From an uncultured Acidobacteriota bacterium (lineage in GTDB: Bacteria; Acidobacteriota; UBA6911; RPQK01; JAJDTT01), in contig CATOST010000021.1 of assembly GCA_951812665.1 (NCBI GenBank), forward strand, positions 1 through 64,000: DNA of 64,000 nt, in the 5' to 3' direction. A model generated the notes under the pieces. It saw only the letters and a list, made by a program, of their open reading frames with translations. It searched no databases and was not told the origin of the DNA. Shown here in pieces: positions 45,020 through 54,800 of the stretch (its first letter is position 1; each line of letters starts with the position of its first letter). A program made the translations under genes and the position numbers.

Positions 45020-45683
45020 TCTGAGCGACGGGCAGGCCCTGGTTCCCGTCACCGTCGAGATCCGAAACAGATTCCTGTCGTTCGGGCCCGACCGGCTGAT
45101 GAGGGGTCTGGAAGGGCGGGCCACCTACCAGAAGGTCCTGCTTCTGGACAGCGGGACCCGCTACAAGCTCGACCTGATCATGAAGGACCTGTCCAGCAAC
45201 AACATCGGCGCCGTCAAACACGGCATCATTCCACCCCCCAGCATGCGGGAAAGGGAGAAGCTGAGCAGCAGCTCAATTCTTCTTTCCAATCACATGCAGG
45301 AACTTCCCGAGGCGCCCAATCAGGACCAGATGTTCGTCCTGGGAGACGTCAAGATCCGGCCCAGCATCGACAAGAGCTTTTCCAAGAAGCTCCCGCTCGG
45401 TGTCTACCTGCACCTCTACAACTTCGGCATGGACCAGTCTTCCAATACTCCCCAGATGCAGGTGGCGTACCGAATTTCACGCGACGGCGAAGTCATCGGG
45501 GAAGCCACGGACAGCCGAGGAGAATCGATCCAGTTCTTCTCCGACCGCAGAATGGTCCTGCTCAAGAGGCTGAACCTGCGCAGCCTGAAACCCGGAAAAT
45601 ACCGGCTCGAAGTCGAGGTCTGGGACCAGGTCAAAGACATCAGGACCCGGGTCCAAGACAACTTCCAGGTCCAAGGCAGTTAG
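45020..45683 (+). pseudogene. GWxTD-domain protein, 3' fragment with internal deletion
   Basis: The frame enters at DGQALVPVTVEIRNRFLSF, corresponding to about residue 294 of the intact protein at 37396, and runs to the normal end RTRVQDNFQVQGS. An internal in-frame stretch of about 41 residues is missing between LSF and GPDRLMRGLEG. In the intact gene the two borders are both preceded by tcgttcg, so a deletion between 7-bp direct repeats explains it. The signal peptide and the GWxTD domain are absent. It joins head-to-head with the truncated TPR/barrel gene. Confidence 0.85.
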
Positions 45684-46152
45684 ACTGGGAGGCGACTTTC
45701 CTGTCGCCCATTCTTTCTTTTCGAATAGGACAAGGGCAAATCTTGTCCCCCAATAGGAGCGGGGAGACTTTCCTGCCGGCCGCTCCCAAACGAACCCTAC
45801 GGCACACTGAACTGGAAGGAACAAAAATTCGGGTCTCGCAGCACGGAGCGGAGCCGGTACACGTGCCGCGCCAGCGCACCTAGATCTTCGTACTCCCCCC
45901 AAACTAACGACCCGATTTGGAGAAGATTTTACGGGGCAACGAATCGAATTTGGGGGATTGGTCGAAGTCAGGTCGATCCGTGACAGGCGTGCTATGGAAC
46001 CTTCTCGTTAGGGTATTATTGTGGGTTTTGTCTGACCGGAGTGTCATCCTGTTGGTGCACCTCCTGCTACTCGGCACCGGCTCGGCGGTCCCGGCAGCGA
46101 CCGTGCGTGGCGACTCCCTGAGGTTGCTAGGTGATGCCGTGTGGGAATAACG
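45684..46152. other. Intergenic region before the defence-like operon, with hairpin repeats
   Basis: A hairpin variant with stem ggcgac/gtcgcc around tttcct is at 45690-45710, and a degenerate relative follows at about 45735-45785. From about 45900 to 46152 the sequence changes character (tattattgtgggttttgtct region) and probably holds the promoter of the operon starting at 46153. I cannot assign -35/-10 boxes with confidence. A short frame at 45917-46150 has no family features. Confidence 0.55.
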
Positions 46153-49100
46153 ATGACGAATGACTTTAGGTTCCTTTCCGATCTCGTGGCTCGACCGTGG
46201 ACACCCCACGCCGGCTCAGGGCTGCAGCCGGCGGGTCTGTTTGTCGGGAAGGGAACGCATGCGGTCGAGGTCGCCGTCGCGACAGCGTCTCGAACGCCGG
46301 CGCGAACGGCGCTGGTGGCGGCCTGGAAGGCGCGAAAGGGACGGCGGGCGGCGCCGGTACTCCTGGTTGTGCTGCATTCCGGGAAGGTGGTCCTGTGCGG
46401 CGCGTCGGGAGAGTCCCCGCCGGTCTATACGGACCTTGATCCGGGTCAGGTGGAGCGGCTCTGCCGGGAGGTGTTGGACCAGCCCGACCGGCACGCCGCG
46501 CTTCGACTGCTGTCCCAAGCCCTGCCGTCTCTGGAAACGGCGCTTCCAGGCCTCAACAACGAGGGATTGTTGGCACTCCATGAATTGGAGGCAGGCGTCC
46601 CGAACCGCTCGGATTGGGTCGAGGCCAAACGCAAGGCGCAGGCTGCGCTCGCCAAACGGGACCTCGAGTTGTTGAATGCGCTTGGTTTCTCCGTCGAGCG
46701 CCTGGACAACCTGACGAGCCTCTTGCGCAGCGGCCCACGGCGGACGGCGTTGGCGGTCATGTTGCATGAAAGGGAGTCGGCGGAAGCCGGGTCTACTCGA
46801 TTCAACAGCCTGTCGCCCATCAGCTATGCGTTCAAGAAGGCCGACGACGAGAACCTGTCCTGGGTCGTTCTGACCCAAGGCACCCGGATTCGCCTCTATG
46901 CGACCCGTGTGGACGTCGGAGTGGGGCGGCGCGGACGCACCGAAACCTACGTCGAATGTCAGCCGTCGTTGCTTGCCGACGACCATTCTCCCTATCTCTG
47001 GTTGCTCTACTCCGCCGAAGCACTGGCGCCGGACGGCAGCCTGCGACAGATCCTGGAGGGATCGCAGCGCTTCGCCGGCGACTTGGCCGAGCGCCTGCGC
47101 GAACGGATCTACGACCATGTGGTCCCGGAACTCGCTCGTGGTATCGCAGACGAGCGGGGCATCGATCGACCCCGGCCGCAGGATCTTGCACGCACCTACG
47201 AAATGGCCCTGACGGTCCTGTTCCGGCTGCTGTTCATCGCTTACGCGGAAGACCGAGATCTCCTGCCCTACCGGTACAATGATGCCTACCGGCGCCGGTC
47301 CTTGAAGCAGAAGGCGCAGGAGCTGGCCGCTGCCGAGGCGAACAAGACGCCGATCGCCGAAGGAAGTACTCACTGGCAGGAAACCGCGCTCCTTTGGCAG
47401 GCGGTGGCGTCGGGCAACGTGCAATGGGGTGTGCCCGCATACGACGGCGGGCTGTTCGAGACCGATCCGGCGGTTTCGAGGACGGGCCCGGCATTGGCAG
47501 GCATCACCCTGCCCAACGAGTGCTTCGAGAGGGCGCTTCGCGACCTCTTGGTGATCGATACGCCGGAGGGCGTCCCCGGACCCGTCGATTTCCGTTCACT
47601 CGGGGTGCGCGAGTTCGGCACCATCTATGAGGGCTTGTTGGAATCGGAGTTGGCGGTTGCCGAATTCGATCTCGTTCTCAAGAAGCAGAAAAGTGAGTTG
47701 GTTTACGCTCCGGCACCCTCCGGCGAGCCCGCTGCCGTATCTGCCGGCGAGATCTATCTGCACAACCGTTCCGGTGCCCGCAAATCGTCGGGGAGCTACT
47801 ACACTAAGCCTTTCGCGGTGGAGCATCTGCTGGACGGTGCGCTGGAGTCTGCGCTCGATGATCACATTGCGCGCCTTGCCGGCATGGATGAGGCAGATGC
47901 CACTGAGGGGTTCTTCGACTTCCGGGTGGCAGACATCGCCATGGGATCGGGCCATTTCCTCATCGGCGCCATCGATCGGATCGAAAAGCGCATGGCGGAC
48001 TTTCTCGCGTCGCGAAACCTGCCGGGGGTGCGCAACGAGTTGGGGTGGCTCCGAAAGGTTGCACTCGACGAACTGGGCGATCTCAGGGAAAGCACCACCA
48101 TCGAAGACAGCCAACTGTTGAGGCGCCTGATCGCGAGGCGCTGCATCTACGGCGTCGATCTCAACGGGCTCTCGGTTCAACTCGCGCGGCTTGCGGTCTG
48201 GATTCATACGTTCGTCCCCGGGCTGCCACTCTCGTTTCTGGATCACAATCTCGTGCAAGGCAACGCTCTGGTGGGTATGGGCACGGTCACGGAGATCAGA
48301 GAGACATTCGAAACCTTCCTCCTGCCGTTGGCGCGTATAAATGCAGCCAAACTCTTGGGTAGGGCGTCGAAGCCGCTCCGTCGGCTCGCCAATATCAACG
48401 ACGCCTCATTGCAGGACATCGCTGCTGCCCGATCGGCCGTACGAGAGGCCCGCGAGGCGATCCGGAGCACCGCGGCCCTCTGCGATCTGATCGCGGCGCA
48501 GGGAATCTCCGAAGACCCGGCGGTGACCCGGTTCCTCTTCGAGGATTGGGAACGGCTCTTGGACAAGCCTGCTGAATCGACGGCGGCACGGATTGCGCGG
48601 CAAGATCTGGCCGATCTCCATGCGCTTCACTTCCCGGTGGCCTTTCCGGAGGTATTCCTTCGTGAACGAACGGGATTCGACGTGATCCTGGGCAACCCGC
48701 CGTGGCAGGAGGCCACTATTGAGGAACATGCCTTTTGGGCCCGGCACTTCCCAGGTTTGCGCTCGATGGCTGCGCGCCGGCGGGAAGCTGAGATGAGGCG
48801 CTTGCGTGAAGAGCGTCCCGATTTGGTCTCGCTTTACGAGAGCGAGTTGGAGGAGACGAAACGGATGAGAAAGGCACTGGTGAGCGGTGCCTATCCCGGC
48901 ATGGGGACAGGAGATCCGGATCTGTATAAGGCGTTCTGTTGGCGCTTCTGGCGACTAACTTGTGCAGACGGAGGACGCATCGGCGTCGTGCTACCGCGTA
49001 GCGCTCTGGCAGCCAAAGGGTCGACGGAATTTCGGGAGATGATGTTCCAAAATGCAGCACGAGTGGATGTGACCATGCTGGTCAACAATCGGCGATGGGT

Positions 49101-50190
49101 ATTCCCGGAAGTCCACGCACAGTATTCGATCGGGCTCGTGTGTGTCAGGCACGGTGAGATGGAAAGAGAATCGATTTTCTTGCGAGGTCCATACGCGACA
49201 ATCTCCAATTTCAATACAGGCGTCGTAAAAGAGCCAACTGCGTTCTACAGGGAGGATGTTCGCAAGTGGAACGACACCGTATCCTTGCCATTGCTCCCGA
49301 ATGAGGAATCGGTCGACGTATTTGCTCAACTCCGTAAGGGGCCCCGTCTCGACCTGAACGTGCCGGGGAGATGGAGGGCAAGACCCGACACTGAGCTTCA
49401 TGCCACTGCTCAAAAACCTCTAATGGACCTGGAAAGCGAAGAATGCCCGGATGGCTTCTGGCCTGTCTACAAGGGCGAGTCCTTCAACTTGTGGATGCCA
49501 GATACCGGCACATATTACGCATGGGCCGATCCAGAACCAACGCTCCACTGGATTCAGTCCAAGCGCCATAGAGCACGGAAAAATAGTAGGAGTCCTCATT
49601 CAGAATTCTCGCTCGAACACTTGGAGAACATGGAGACACTACCATGCTACGCACCGCGAGTGGCGTTTCGAGATGCATCGAGGGCTACGGATTCACGTAC
49701 GCTTCGGGTGGCTCTGGTTCCACCTGAAGTATTTATTGCCAATCAGGCCCCGTACTTGCTATGGCCCAGCGGAGACGAACTGGATCAGGCGTTCCTGATT
49801 GGTATGCTTTCTTCGATACCCCTCGACTGGTATGCACGACGGTTCGTTGAGAACCACGTCAACTTTTTCATTCTGAACCCGTTTCCGATCCCTCGTCCCA
49901 AGCGAGACAGTACGCTCTGGCAACGTGTTGTTCATCTCTCGGGGCGTCTCGCATGCCCGGATGAGCGCTTCGCCGTTTGGGCGGAAACTGTTGGTGTACA
50001 GTGCGGTCCACTTGTGGCGGACGAGAAGGAGGACATGATCAGCGAGTTGGATGCGGTAGTTTCGCATCTATACGGACTTGAGGAGCAGCAGGTAGTCCAT
50101 CTCTTCGAGACGTTTCACAAAGGCTGGGACTATCAGGAGCGGCTCGATAGTGTGCTGCGCCATTTCCGGGCATGGACGAATCGCCGATGA
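46153..50190 (+). CDS. Large Eco57I/PglX-like adenine-specific DNA methyltransferase
   Basis: 1345 residues from ATG 46153. N6-adenine methyltransferase of the Eco57I/BREX PglX type. Motif I is VADIAMGSGHFLIGAIDRIE near residue 595. Motif IV is FDVILGNPPWQEATIEEHAF near residue 847 (catalytic NPPW). The C-terminal target-recognition-like part contains LYKAFCWRFWRLTCADGGRI and a tail with FLIGMLSSIPLDWYARRFVE. The first 400 residues (HSGKVVLCGASGESPP; TYEMALTVLFRLLFIAYAED) resemble the N-terminal helical region of such enzymes. I cannot see a clear PD-(D/E)xK nuclease, so it may only modify. It heads a seven-gene operon and overlaps the next gene by four bases. GC falls towards the 3' end. Confidence 0.88.
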   Translation: MTNDFRFLSDLVARPWTPHAGSGLQPAGLFVGKGTHAVEVAVATASRTPARTALVAAWKARKGRRAAPVLLVVLHSGKVVLCGASGESPPVYTDLDPGQVERLCREVLDQPDRHAALRLLSQALPSLETALPGLNNEGLLALHELEAGVPNRSDWVEAKRKAQAALAKRDLELLNALGFSVERLDNLTSLLRSGPRRTALAVMLHERESAEAGSTRFNSLSPISYAFKKADDENLSWVVLTQGTRIRLYATRVDVGVGRRGRTETYVECQPSLLADDHSPYLWLLYSAEALAPDGSLRQILEGSQRFAGDLAERLRERIYDHVVPELARGIADERGIDRPRPQDLARTYEMALTVLFRLLFIAYAEDRDLLPYRYNDAYRRRSLKQKAQELAAAEANKTPIAEGSTHWQETALLWQAVASGNVQWGVPAYDGGLFETDPAVSRTGPALAGITLPNECFERALRDLLVIDTPEGVPGPVDFRSLGVREFGTIYEGLLESELAVAEFDLVLKKQKSELVYAPAPSGEPAAVSAGEIYLHNRSGARKSSGSYYTKPFAVEHLLDGALESALDDHIARLAGMDEADATEGFFDFRVADIAMGSGHFLIGAIDRIEKRMADFLASRNLPGVRNELGWLRKVALDELGDLRESTTIEDSQLLRRLIARRCIYGVDLNGLSVQLARLAVWIHTFVPGLPLSFLDHNLVQGNALVGMGTVTEIRETFETFLLPLARINAAKLLGRASKPLRRLANINDASLQDIAAARSAVREAREAIRSTAALCDLIAAQGISEDPAVTRFLFEDWERLLDKPAESTAARIARQDLADLHALHFPVAFPEVFLRERTGFDVILGNPPWQEATIEEHAFWARHFPGLRSMAARRREAEMRRLREERPDLVSLYESELEETKRMRKALVSGAYPGMGTGDPDLYKAFCWRFWRLTCADGGRIGVVLPRSALAAKGSTEFREMMFQNAARVDVTMLVNNRRWVFPEVHAQYSIGLVCVRHGEMERESIFLRGPYATISNFNTGVVKEPTAFYREDVRKWNDTVSLPLLPNEESVDVFAQLRKGPRLDLNVPGRWRARPDTELHATAQKPLMDLESEECPDGFWPVYKGESFNLWMPDTGTYYAWADPEPTLHWIQSKRHRARKNSRSPHSEFSLEHLENMETLPCYAPRVAFRDASRATDSRTLRVALVPPEVFIANQAPYLLWPSGDELDQAFLIGMLSSIPLDWYARRFVENHVNFFILNPFPIPRPKRDSTLWQRVVHLSGRLACPDERFAVWAETVGVQCGPLVADEKEDMISELDAVVSHLYGLEEQQVVHLFETFHKGWDYQERLDSVLRHFRAWTNRR

Positions 50191-51335
50191 TCCTGCGTGT
50201 CGACGTCAAACCGGAGCTTCTGCGCTGGGCCCGCGAGCGCGCGGGCATCGAACCGAACGCGTTGGTAAAGCGCTTTCCCAGGTACCGGGAATGGGAAAGT
50301 GGAGACAAACAGCCCACACTCAAGCAGTTGGAGAAACTCGCCAAGGTCACCCGGGCGCCGATCGGTTCCTTTTTCCTTTCGCAGCCGCTGGAGGAACGGG
50401 TCCCGATCCCTGACTTGCGCACCGTCGGGGACAGACCGGTCGGCCGCCCCAGCGTCGACCTCCTCGACACGGTCTATCTCTGCCAACAACGTCAGGACTG
50501 GCACCGAGACTTCGCTCGCATGGAGGGAGAAGAACCGCTGCCCTTCGTCGGGTCGGCCACTCCGGCGTCCGCTGTCGAATCTACTGCTGAGAGCATGAGA
50601 TCTGCGCTGGGTTTCGACCTCGACGAACGCCGCGCGCTGCCGACGTGGACCGAAGCGTTGCGGAGATTCAGCGAGCAGGCCGACGCTCTCGGTGTGCTCC
50701 TAATGACGAGTGGCATCGTCGGCAACAACACCCACCGCAAGCTCGACCCGAACGAGTTCCGTGGCTTTGCCTTGGCCGACGATCTGGCCCCGCTGATTTT
50801 CAACAATGGCCGAGATAGCAAGGCCGCGCAGATGTTCACGCTCGCGCACGAACTGGCCCACATCTGGCTGGGCGAGTCTGCTCTGTCGGACATCGAGCCG
50901 ATCTCGGCGCCTTCCCACGCCGTCGAAGTCTGGTGCAACCGTGCGGCCGCGGAACTTCTCGTGCCGCTGGCTTCGCTGCGCGACGACTTTCGAAAGACTC
51001 CTGATCTTTCCGACGAGGTCAACCGGCTGGCCCGCCGTTACAAAGTGAGCACGCTTGTCGTTCTTCGTCGGATTTTCGATATCGGTGCCCTTGATCGCGG
51101 CGCTCTCGCGTCCGCCTACCGCCGCGAGTTGAATCGGCTCGGGGCGGTGCCGGCAAGGAGCGGCGGCAGTTTCCATCCGACGCTCAAGGCACGTGTGGGG
51201 CAACGCTTCGGCCATGCCTTGGTCACCAGCACACTGGGCGGCCGGACATCGTTCTCCGAGTCCTTTCGCCTCCTCGGCATCAGGAAGTCATCGACCTTCC
51301 GCGGTTTCGCGGCAAGCCTGGAATTGGGATGGTAG
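50187..51335 (+). CDS. XRE-type HTH / ImmA-IrrE metallopeptidase fusion
   Basis: 382 residues from ATG 50187 (ATGA overlap with the methyltransferase stop; an in-frame ATG at 50172 is also possible). N-terminal helix-turn-helix (LLRWARERAGIEPNALVKRF, then WESGDKQPTLKQLEKLAKVT), then a linker and an ImmA/IrrE zinc-peptidase domain with FTLAHELAHIWLGESAL near residue 220 giving HExxH, followed by EVWCNRAAAELLVPL. Such proteins (COG2856) act as regulators that cut repressors or as antitoxin-like partners. The adjacent DUF4411 gene is the usual neighbour of this type, so the pair is probably a toxin-antitoxin or control module within the operon. Confidence 0.9.
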   Translation: MILRVDVKPELLRWARERAGIEPNALVKRFPRYREWESGDKQPTLKQLEKLAKVTRAPIGSFFLSQPLEERVPIPDLRTVGDRPVGRPSVDLLDTVYLCQQRQDWHRDFARMEGEEPLPFVGSATPASAVESTAESMRSALGFDLDERRALPTWTEALRRFSEQADALGVLLMTSGIVGNNTHRKLDPNEFRGFALADDLAPLIFNNGRDSKAAQMFTLAHELAHIWLGESALSDIEPISAPSHAVEVWCNRAAAELLVPLASLRDDFRKTPDLSDEVNRLARRYKVSTLVVLRRIFDIGALDRGALASAYRRELNRLGAVPARSGGSFHPTLKARVGQRFGHALVTSTLGGRTSFSESFRLLGIRKSSTFRGFAASLELGW

Positions 51336-51830
51336 ATGGCCTATCTCCTCGATGCCGATGTCTTCATCCGCGCCAAGAACCTGCACTACGGTTTCGACTT
51401 CTGTCCCGGCTTCTGGGACTGGCTCGTCGAGGCCAACGAGCGGGGCCGTGTGTTCAGCATCGAAAAAGTCGAGGACGAGCTCAAATCCGGGGACGATGAA
51501 CTCGCCGAATGGACGAATGAACGCGGCGACGAGTTCTTTCTCCCACCGAATCCCGAGATCCTTGTCGCCTTGGGGAATGTCGGCGATTGGGTGACTGGAA
51601 AGGCGTACGAACCAACGGCAATCGACACCTTCCTCCAGGTTGCGGACTTCTACCTGGTTGCTCAGGCGCTCGCTGATGTCCATGCGGTAGTGACTCACGA
51701 AATCCCTTCGCCGTCGAGGAAAAGGATCAAGATCCCCAATGTCTGCATCGACCTTGGCGTCAAGTGTCTGACTCCATTCGACATGCTGCGTCGGGAACGG
51801 GCGCGATTCGTCCTGGGAGCTTCGTCGTGA
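51336..51830 (+). CDS. DUF4411 family PIN-like protein
   Basis: 164 residues, starting directly after the stop of the ImmA/IrrE gene. The beginning MAYLLDADVFIRAKNLHYGF and the middle FSIEKVEDELKSGDDELAEW, then TVDTFLQVADFYLVAQALA-like text (here IDTFLQVADFYLVAQALA) and VVTHEIPSPSRKRIKIPNV match DUF4411. The fold is PIN-like: Asp near the N terminus (LLDADVF), Glu (VEDEL) and Asp (VADFYLVAQA) are candidates for the metal site. It is likely a ribonuclease-type toxin partner of the preceding regulator. It overlaps the helicase gene by four bases (GTGA). Confidence 0.88.
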   Translation: MAYLLDADVFIRAKNLHYGFDFCPGFWDWLVEANERGRVFSIEKVEDELKSGDDELAEWTNERGDEFFLPPNPEILVALGNVGDWVTGKAYEPTAIDTFLQVADFYLVAQALADVHAVVTHEIPSPSRKRIKIPNVCIDLGVKCLTPFDMLRRERARFVLGASS

Positions 51831-54800
51831 CCCGCGAACACGCCTTCATCGACAACCGCGACGGGAACACGTTGGCACGGGCCTTAGGTGCGGTATTGGG
51901 GGTCGGTACCGGACTCGAATCGGAAGAAACATCCGGATCGCCGGGCCAAGTGCGGATCGCGACCGCCTTCTTCAGCCCGACCGGGTTTGCGCATATTGCC
52001 GAACGACTGGCTACGGTACCGACGGTGCGCCTGTTGCTGGGAGCGGATCTGGCGACGGGTGTTCCGAACGATCGAAAGAGGTTGGACGAAACTAGAGTTA
52101 GATTTGAGCAGCGACGCATCGAGACCGGCTTGCGCAGCATGACGGACGGCCTCAAACGGGAACGGGATCATCTCCCGTTCAACCGAACCAATGGCCGAGC
52201 CCTGACCAAGCTGATCGCGGCGCTGAGTGCGGGCAACATGGAAGTTCGACGTTACGAAAAGGCGTTCCTGCACGCCAAAGCCTACATCTTCACTCCCTTG
52301 GACGGCCTTCCCGGAAAGCCAGAGGGGATCATTGCGGGCTCGTCCAACCTCACCGGAGCCGGTCTCACGCAGAATCTGGAACTGAACCTGGGTCGATTCG
52401 ACCGTCCCATCGTCGAAGAGGCCACGCAATGGTTCGACGATCTCTGGGACGAAGCCGAGCCGTACGATCTGGCGGAGATCTTCGAGGTCGTGTTCCAACC
52501 CCGGTCACCGTGGGACATCTTCATCCGGGTTCTGTGGCAGCTCTACGGCGACGAGGTCCAAGAAGAGACCAAGATCGATGACAATCTGCCGCTCACGAGC
52601 TTTCAGAAACACGGCGTCGCCCGCGCCCTCCGGCTGATCCGTGAGACCGGTGGCGTCATCGTCGCCGACGAAGTGGGTCTAGGGAAGACATTCATTGGGG
52701 GCGAAATTCTTCAGATTTATCGAGGCCGCCGCCAGCGCGCGCTGCTGATCTGTCCGGCGGCGCTGCGCGACAGCACGTGGAAGAGTTTTCTGACCGAGTA
52801 TGAGCTCTTCGTAGAATGCCTCTCCTTCGAGCAACTGGCCGCTGACAGGCAGCTCAGGGACAAACAGCGTCCGAACGCCAATCAACAGAACCTGCAACGC
52901 CCATTGGACGAGTATCAGGTGGTCATCGTTGACGAGGCCCACAACTACCGCAATCCGGACGCGCCGACTCGGGCAGCGGCCCTGCGACGCCTTCTTTTCG
53001 GAAAAAGGCGAGACCTTCTCCTGATGACGGCAACGCCAGTCAACAACTCGCTCTGGGATTTGTACCACCTCATCCGCTTCTTCCTCCGCCAAGACGCCCA
53101 TCTCGCCGACCGCGGCATCCTGTCGATCCGGCAACGGTTCGACGAGGCCATGAAGGTGGATCCCTCCAGCCTGAGCCCCGACGTGCTCTATCCCATCATC
53201 GATGCAACGACGGTCAAGAGGACCCGTCAGTTCGTGAAAAAGCACTACTCAGGCGACACCATTCCCGGCCCCGACGGCCGGCCACGGGCCATTGAGTTTC
53301 CCCAGCCGAAGGCGATCAGCGTCCGCTACCAACTCGAAGATCGGTTGCCCGGCTTCTTCGACCAACTGGAGGAGACGCTCGATTCGGACGGAGACACGAG
53401 CATCGTGTTCGCCCGATACATGCCGGATGCCTTTCGCCTGCAAGCCGGTGATTCCGAGGAGGACGCCCGTGCCCAGGCCATGGTTGGCCTCCTGCGCTCG
53501 GGTCTCCTGAAGCGGTTCGAGTCCTCGGCGTTCGCCTTCTATAGGACCGTCGACAAGATGGCGCGGCAGCACGACATCTTCCTCGAAGCCCTGGATGCCG
53601 GATACGTCGTAACGACCGATTTCATGCAGGAGATCTCCGGTGACGACGAAGATGTCTTCGAGACATTGCTGGCGAAGACGGCACACCGCATCGATGCGGC
53701 GCTGTTCGATACGGACCGTCTCCGCAAGACGGTGGAACGTGACCGGGATCTCTTACGGAATCTCGCCGCTGCGGCAAAGTCGATTTCTCCGGCCCGGGAT
53801 ACCAAGCTCAAGGCGTTGTCGGACACACTGTCCGAGATCGCTCAACAGGCTGAGAAGGAGGCAATCGATTCCGTCGATGAGGCACAAAAAAGGAAGGTAT
53901 TGGTGTTCTCGTTCTTCGAGGATACCGTCTGCTGGATTCGGGACTTCCTGAATCGTGAGGCTTCAAATCGGCATGAACTTGCTCCGTACCGAGACCGCAT
54001 GGTCGCCGTGAGCGGGTCCGGGGACCTGGACAAACATTCACGTCAAGAGGCGGTTCAGGGATTCGCTCCCATCTCGATGCAGGCGCCACGTGGCCGGGAT
54101 GCCGATCAGTTCGATCTCATGATCACCACCGATGTGCTGGCCGAGGGGGTGAACCTCCAGCAATGCCGCCACATTGTCAACTACGACATGCCGTGGAATC
54201 CGATGCGCCTGGTGCAGCGGCACGGCCGCATCGACCGGATCGGTAGCCCGCACAATCGAGTGTTCTTGAGGACGATCTTTCCGGCGGATCGGCTCGATCA
54301 GCTCCTCAATCTAGAGGAGCGCATCCTGGGCAAGTTGGCCATGGCGGCGGCGGCCGTCGGTGTTGTGGCGCCCATCAAGGGTGCGGCGCATGGTGAACAG
54401 GTCTTCACCGAAGCGCGGGAAGAGATCGAGAAGTTGATTCGGGAGGATGCATCACTCTTCGAGCGTGGTGGAACCGCCGGCGCTGCTCAAACCGGCGAGG
54501 AGTATCGGCAGACGCTACGGAAGGCGCTCGATTCGGAGGGAGACCGCATTGCACGGCTACCTTGGAAAATCGGATCAGGAATGATCCGGGGGAAGCGCCG
54601 CGGGATGTTTTTCTGCGCTGTCGTGGGGTCTGAGACGAAGCTGGAACGGACGTATCTACGATTCATTTCAGCGACTGACGAATGGCAGCCCGAGGGCGAC
54701 GACCACGCCATCGTTCGGGAGCTCGGCACCTGCCTTCGGCTTATCGAATGCGACCAGCATACGCCGACCCAGTATCCAGAAAGCCTGCGAGAACGAGTTT

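Noticed and set aside
45917..46150. 77-residue frame before the methyltransferase gene
   Set aside because: Hydrophobic by composition but no ribosome-binding site or family resemblance; more likely promoter-bearing spacer.
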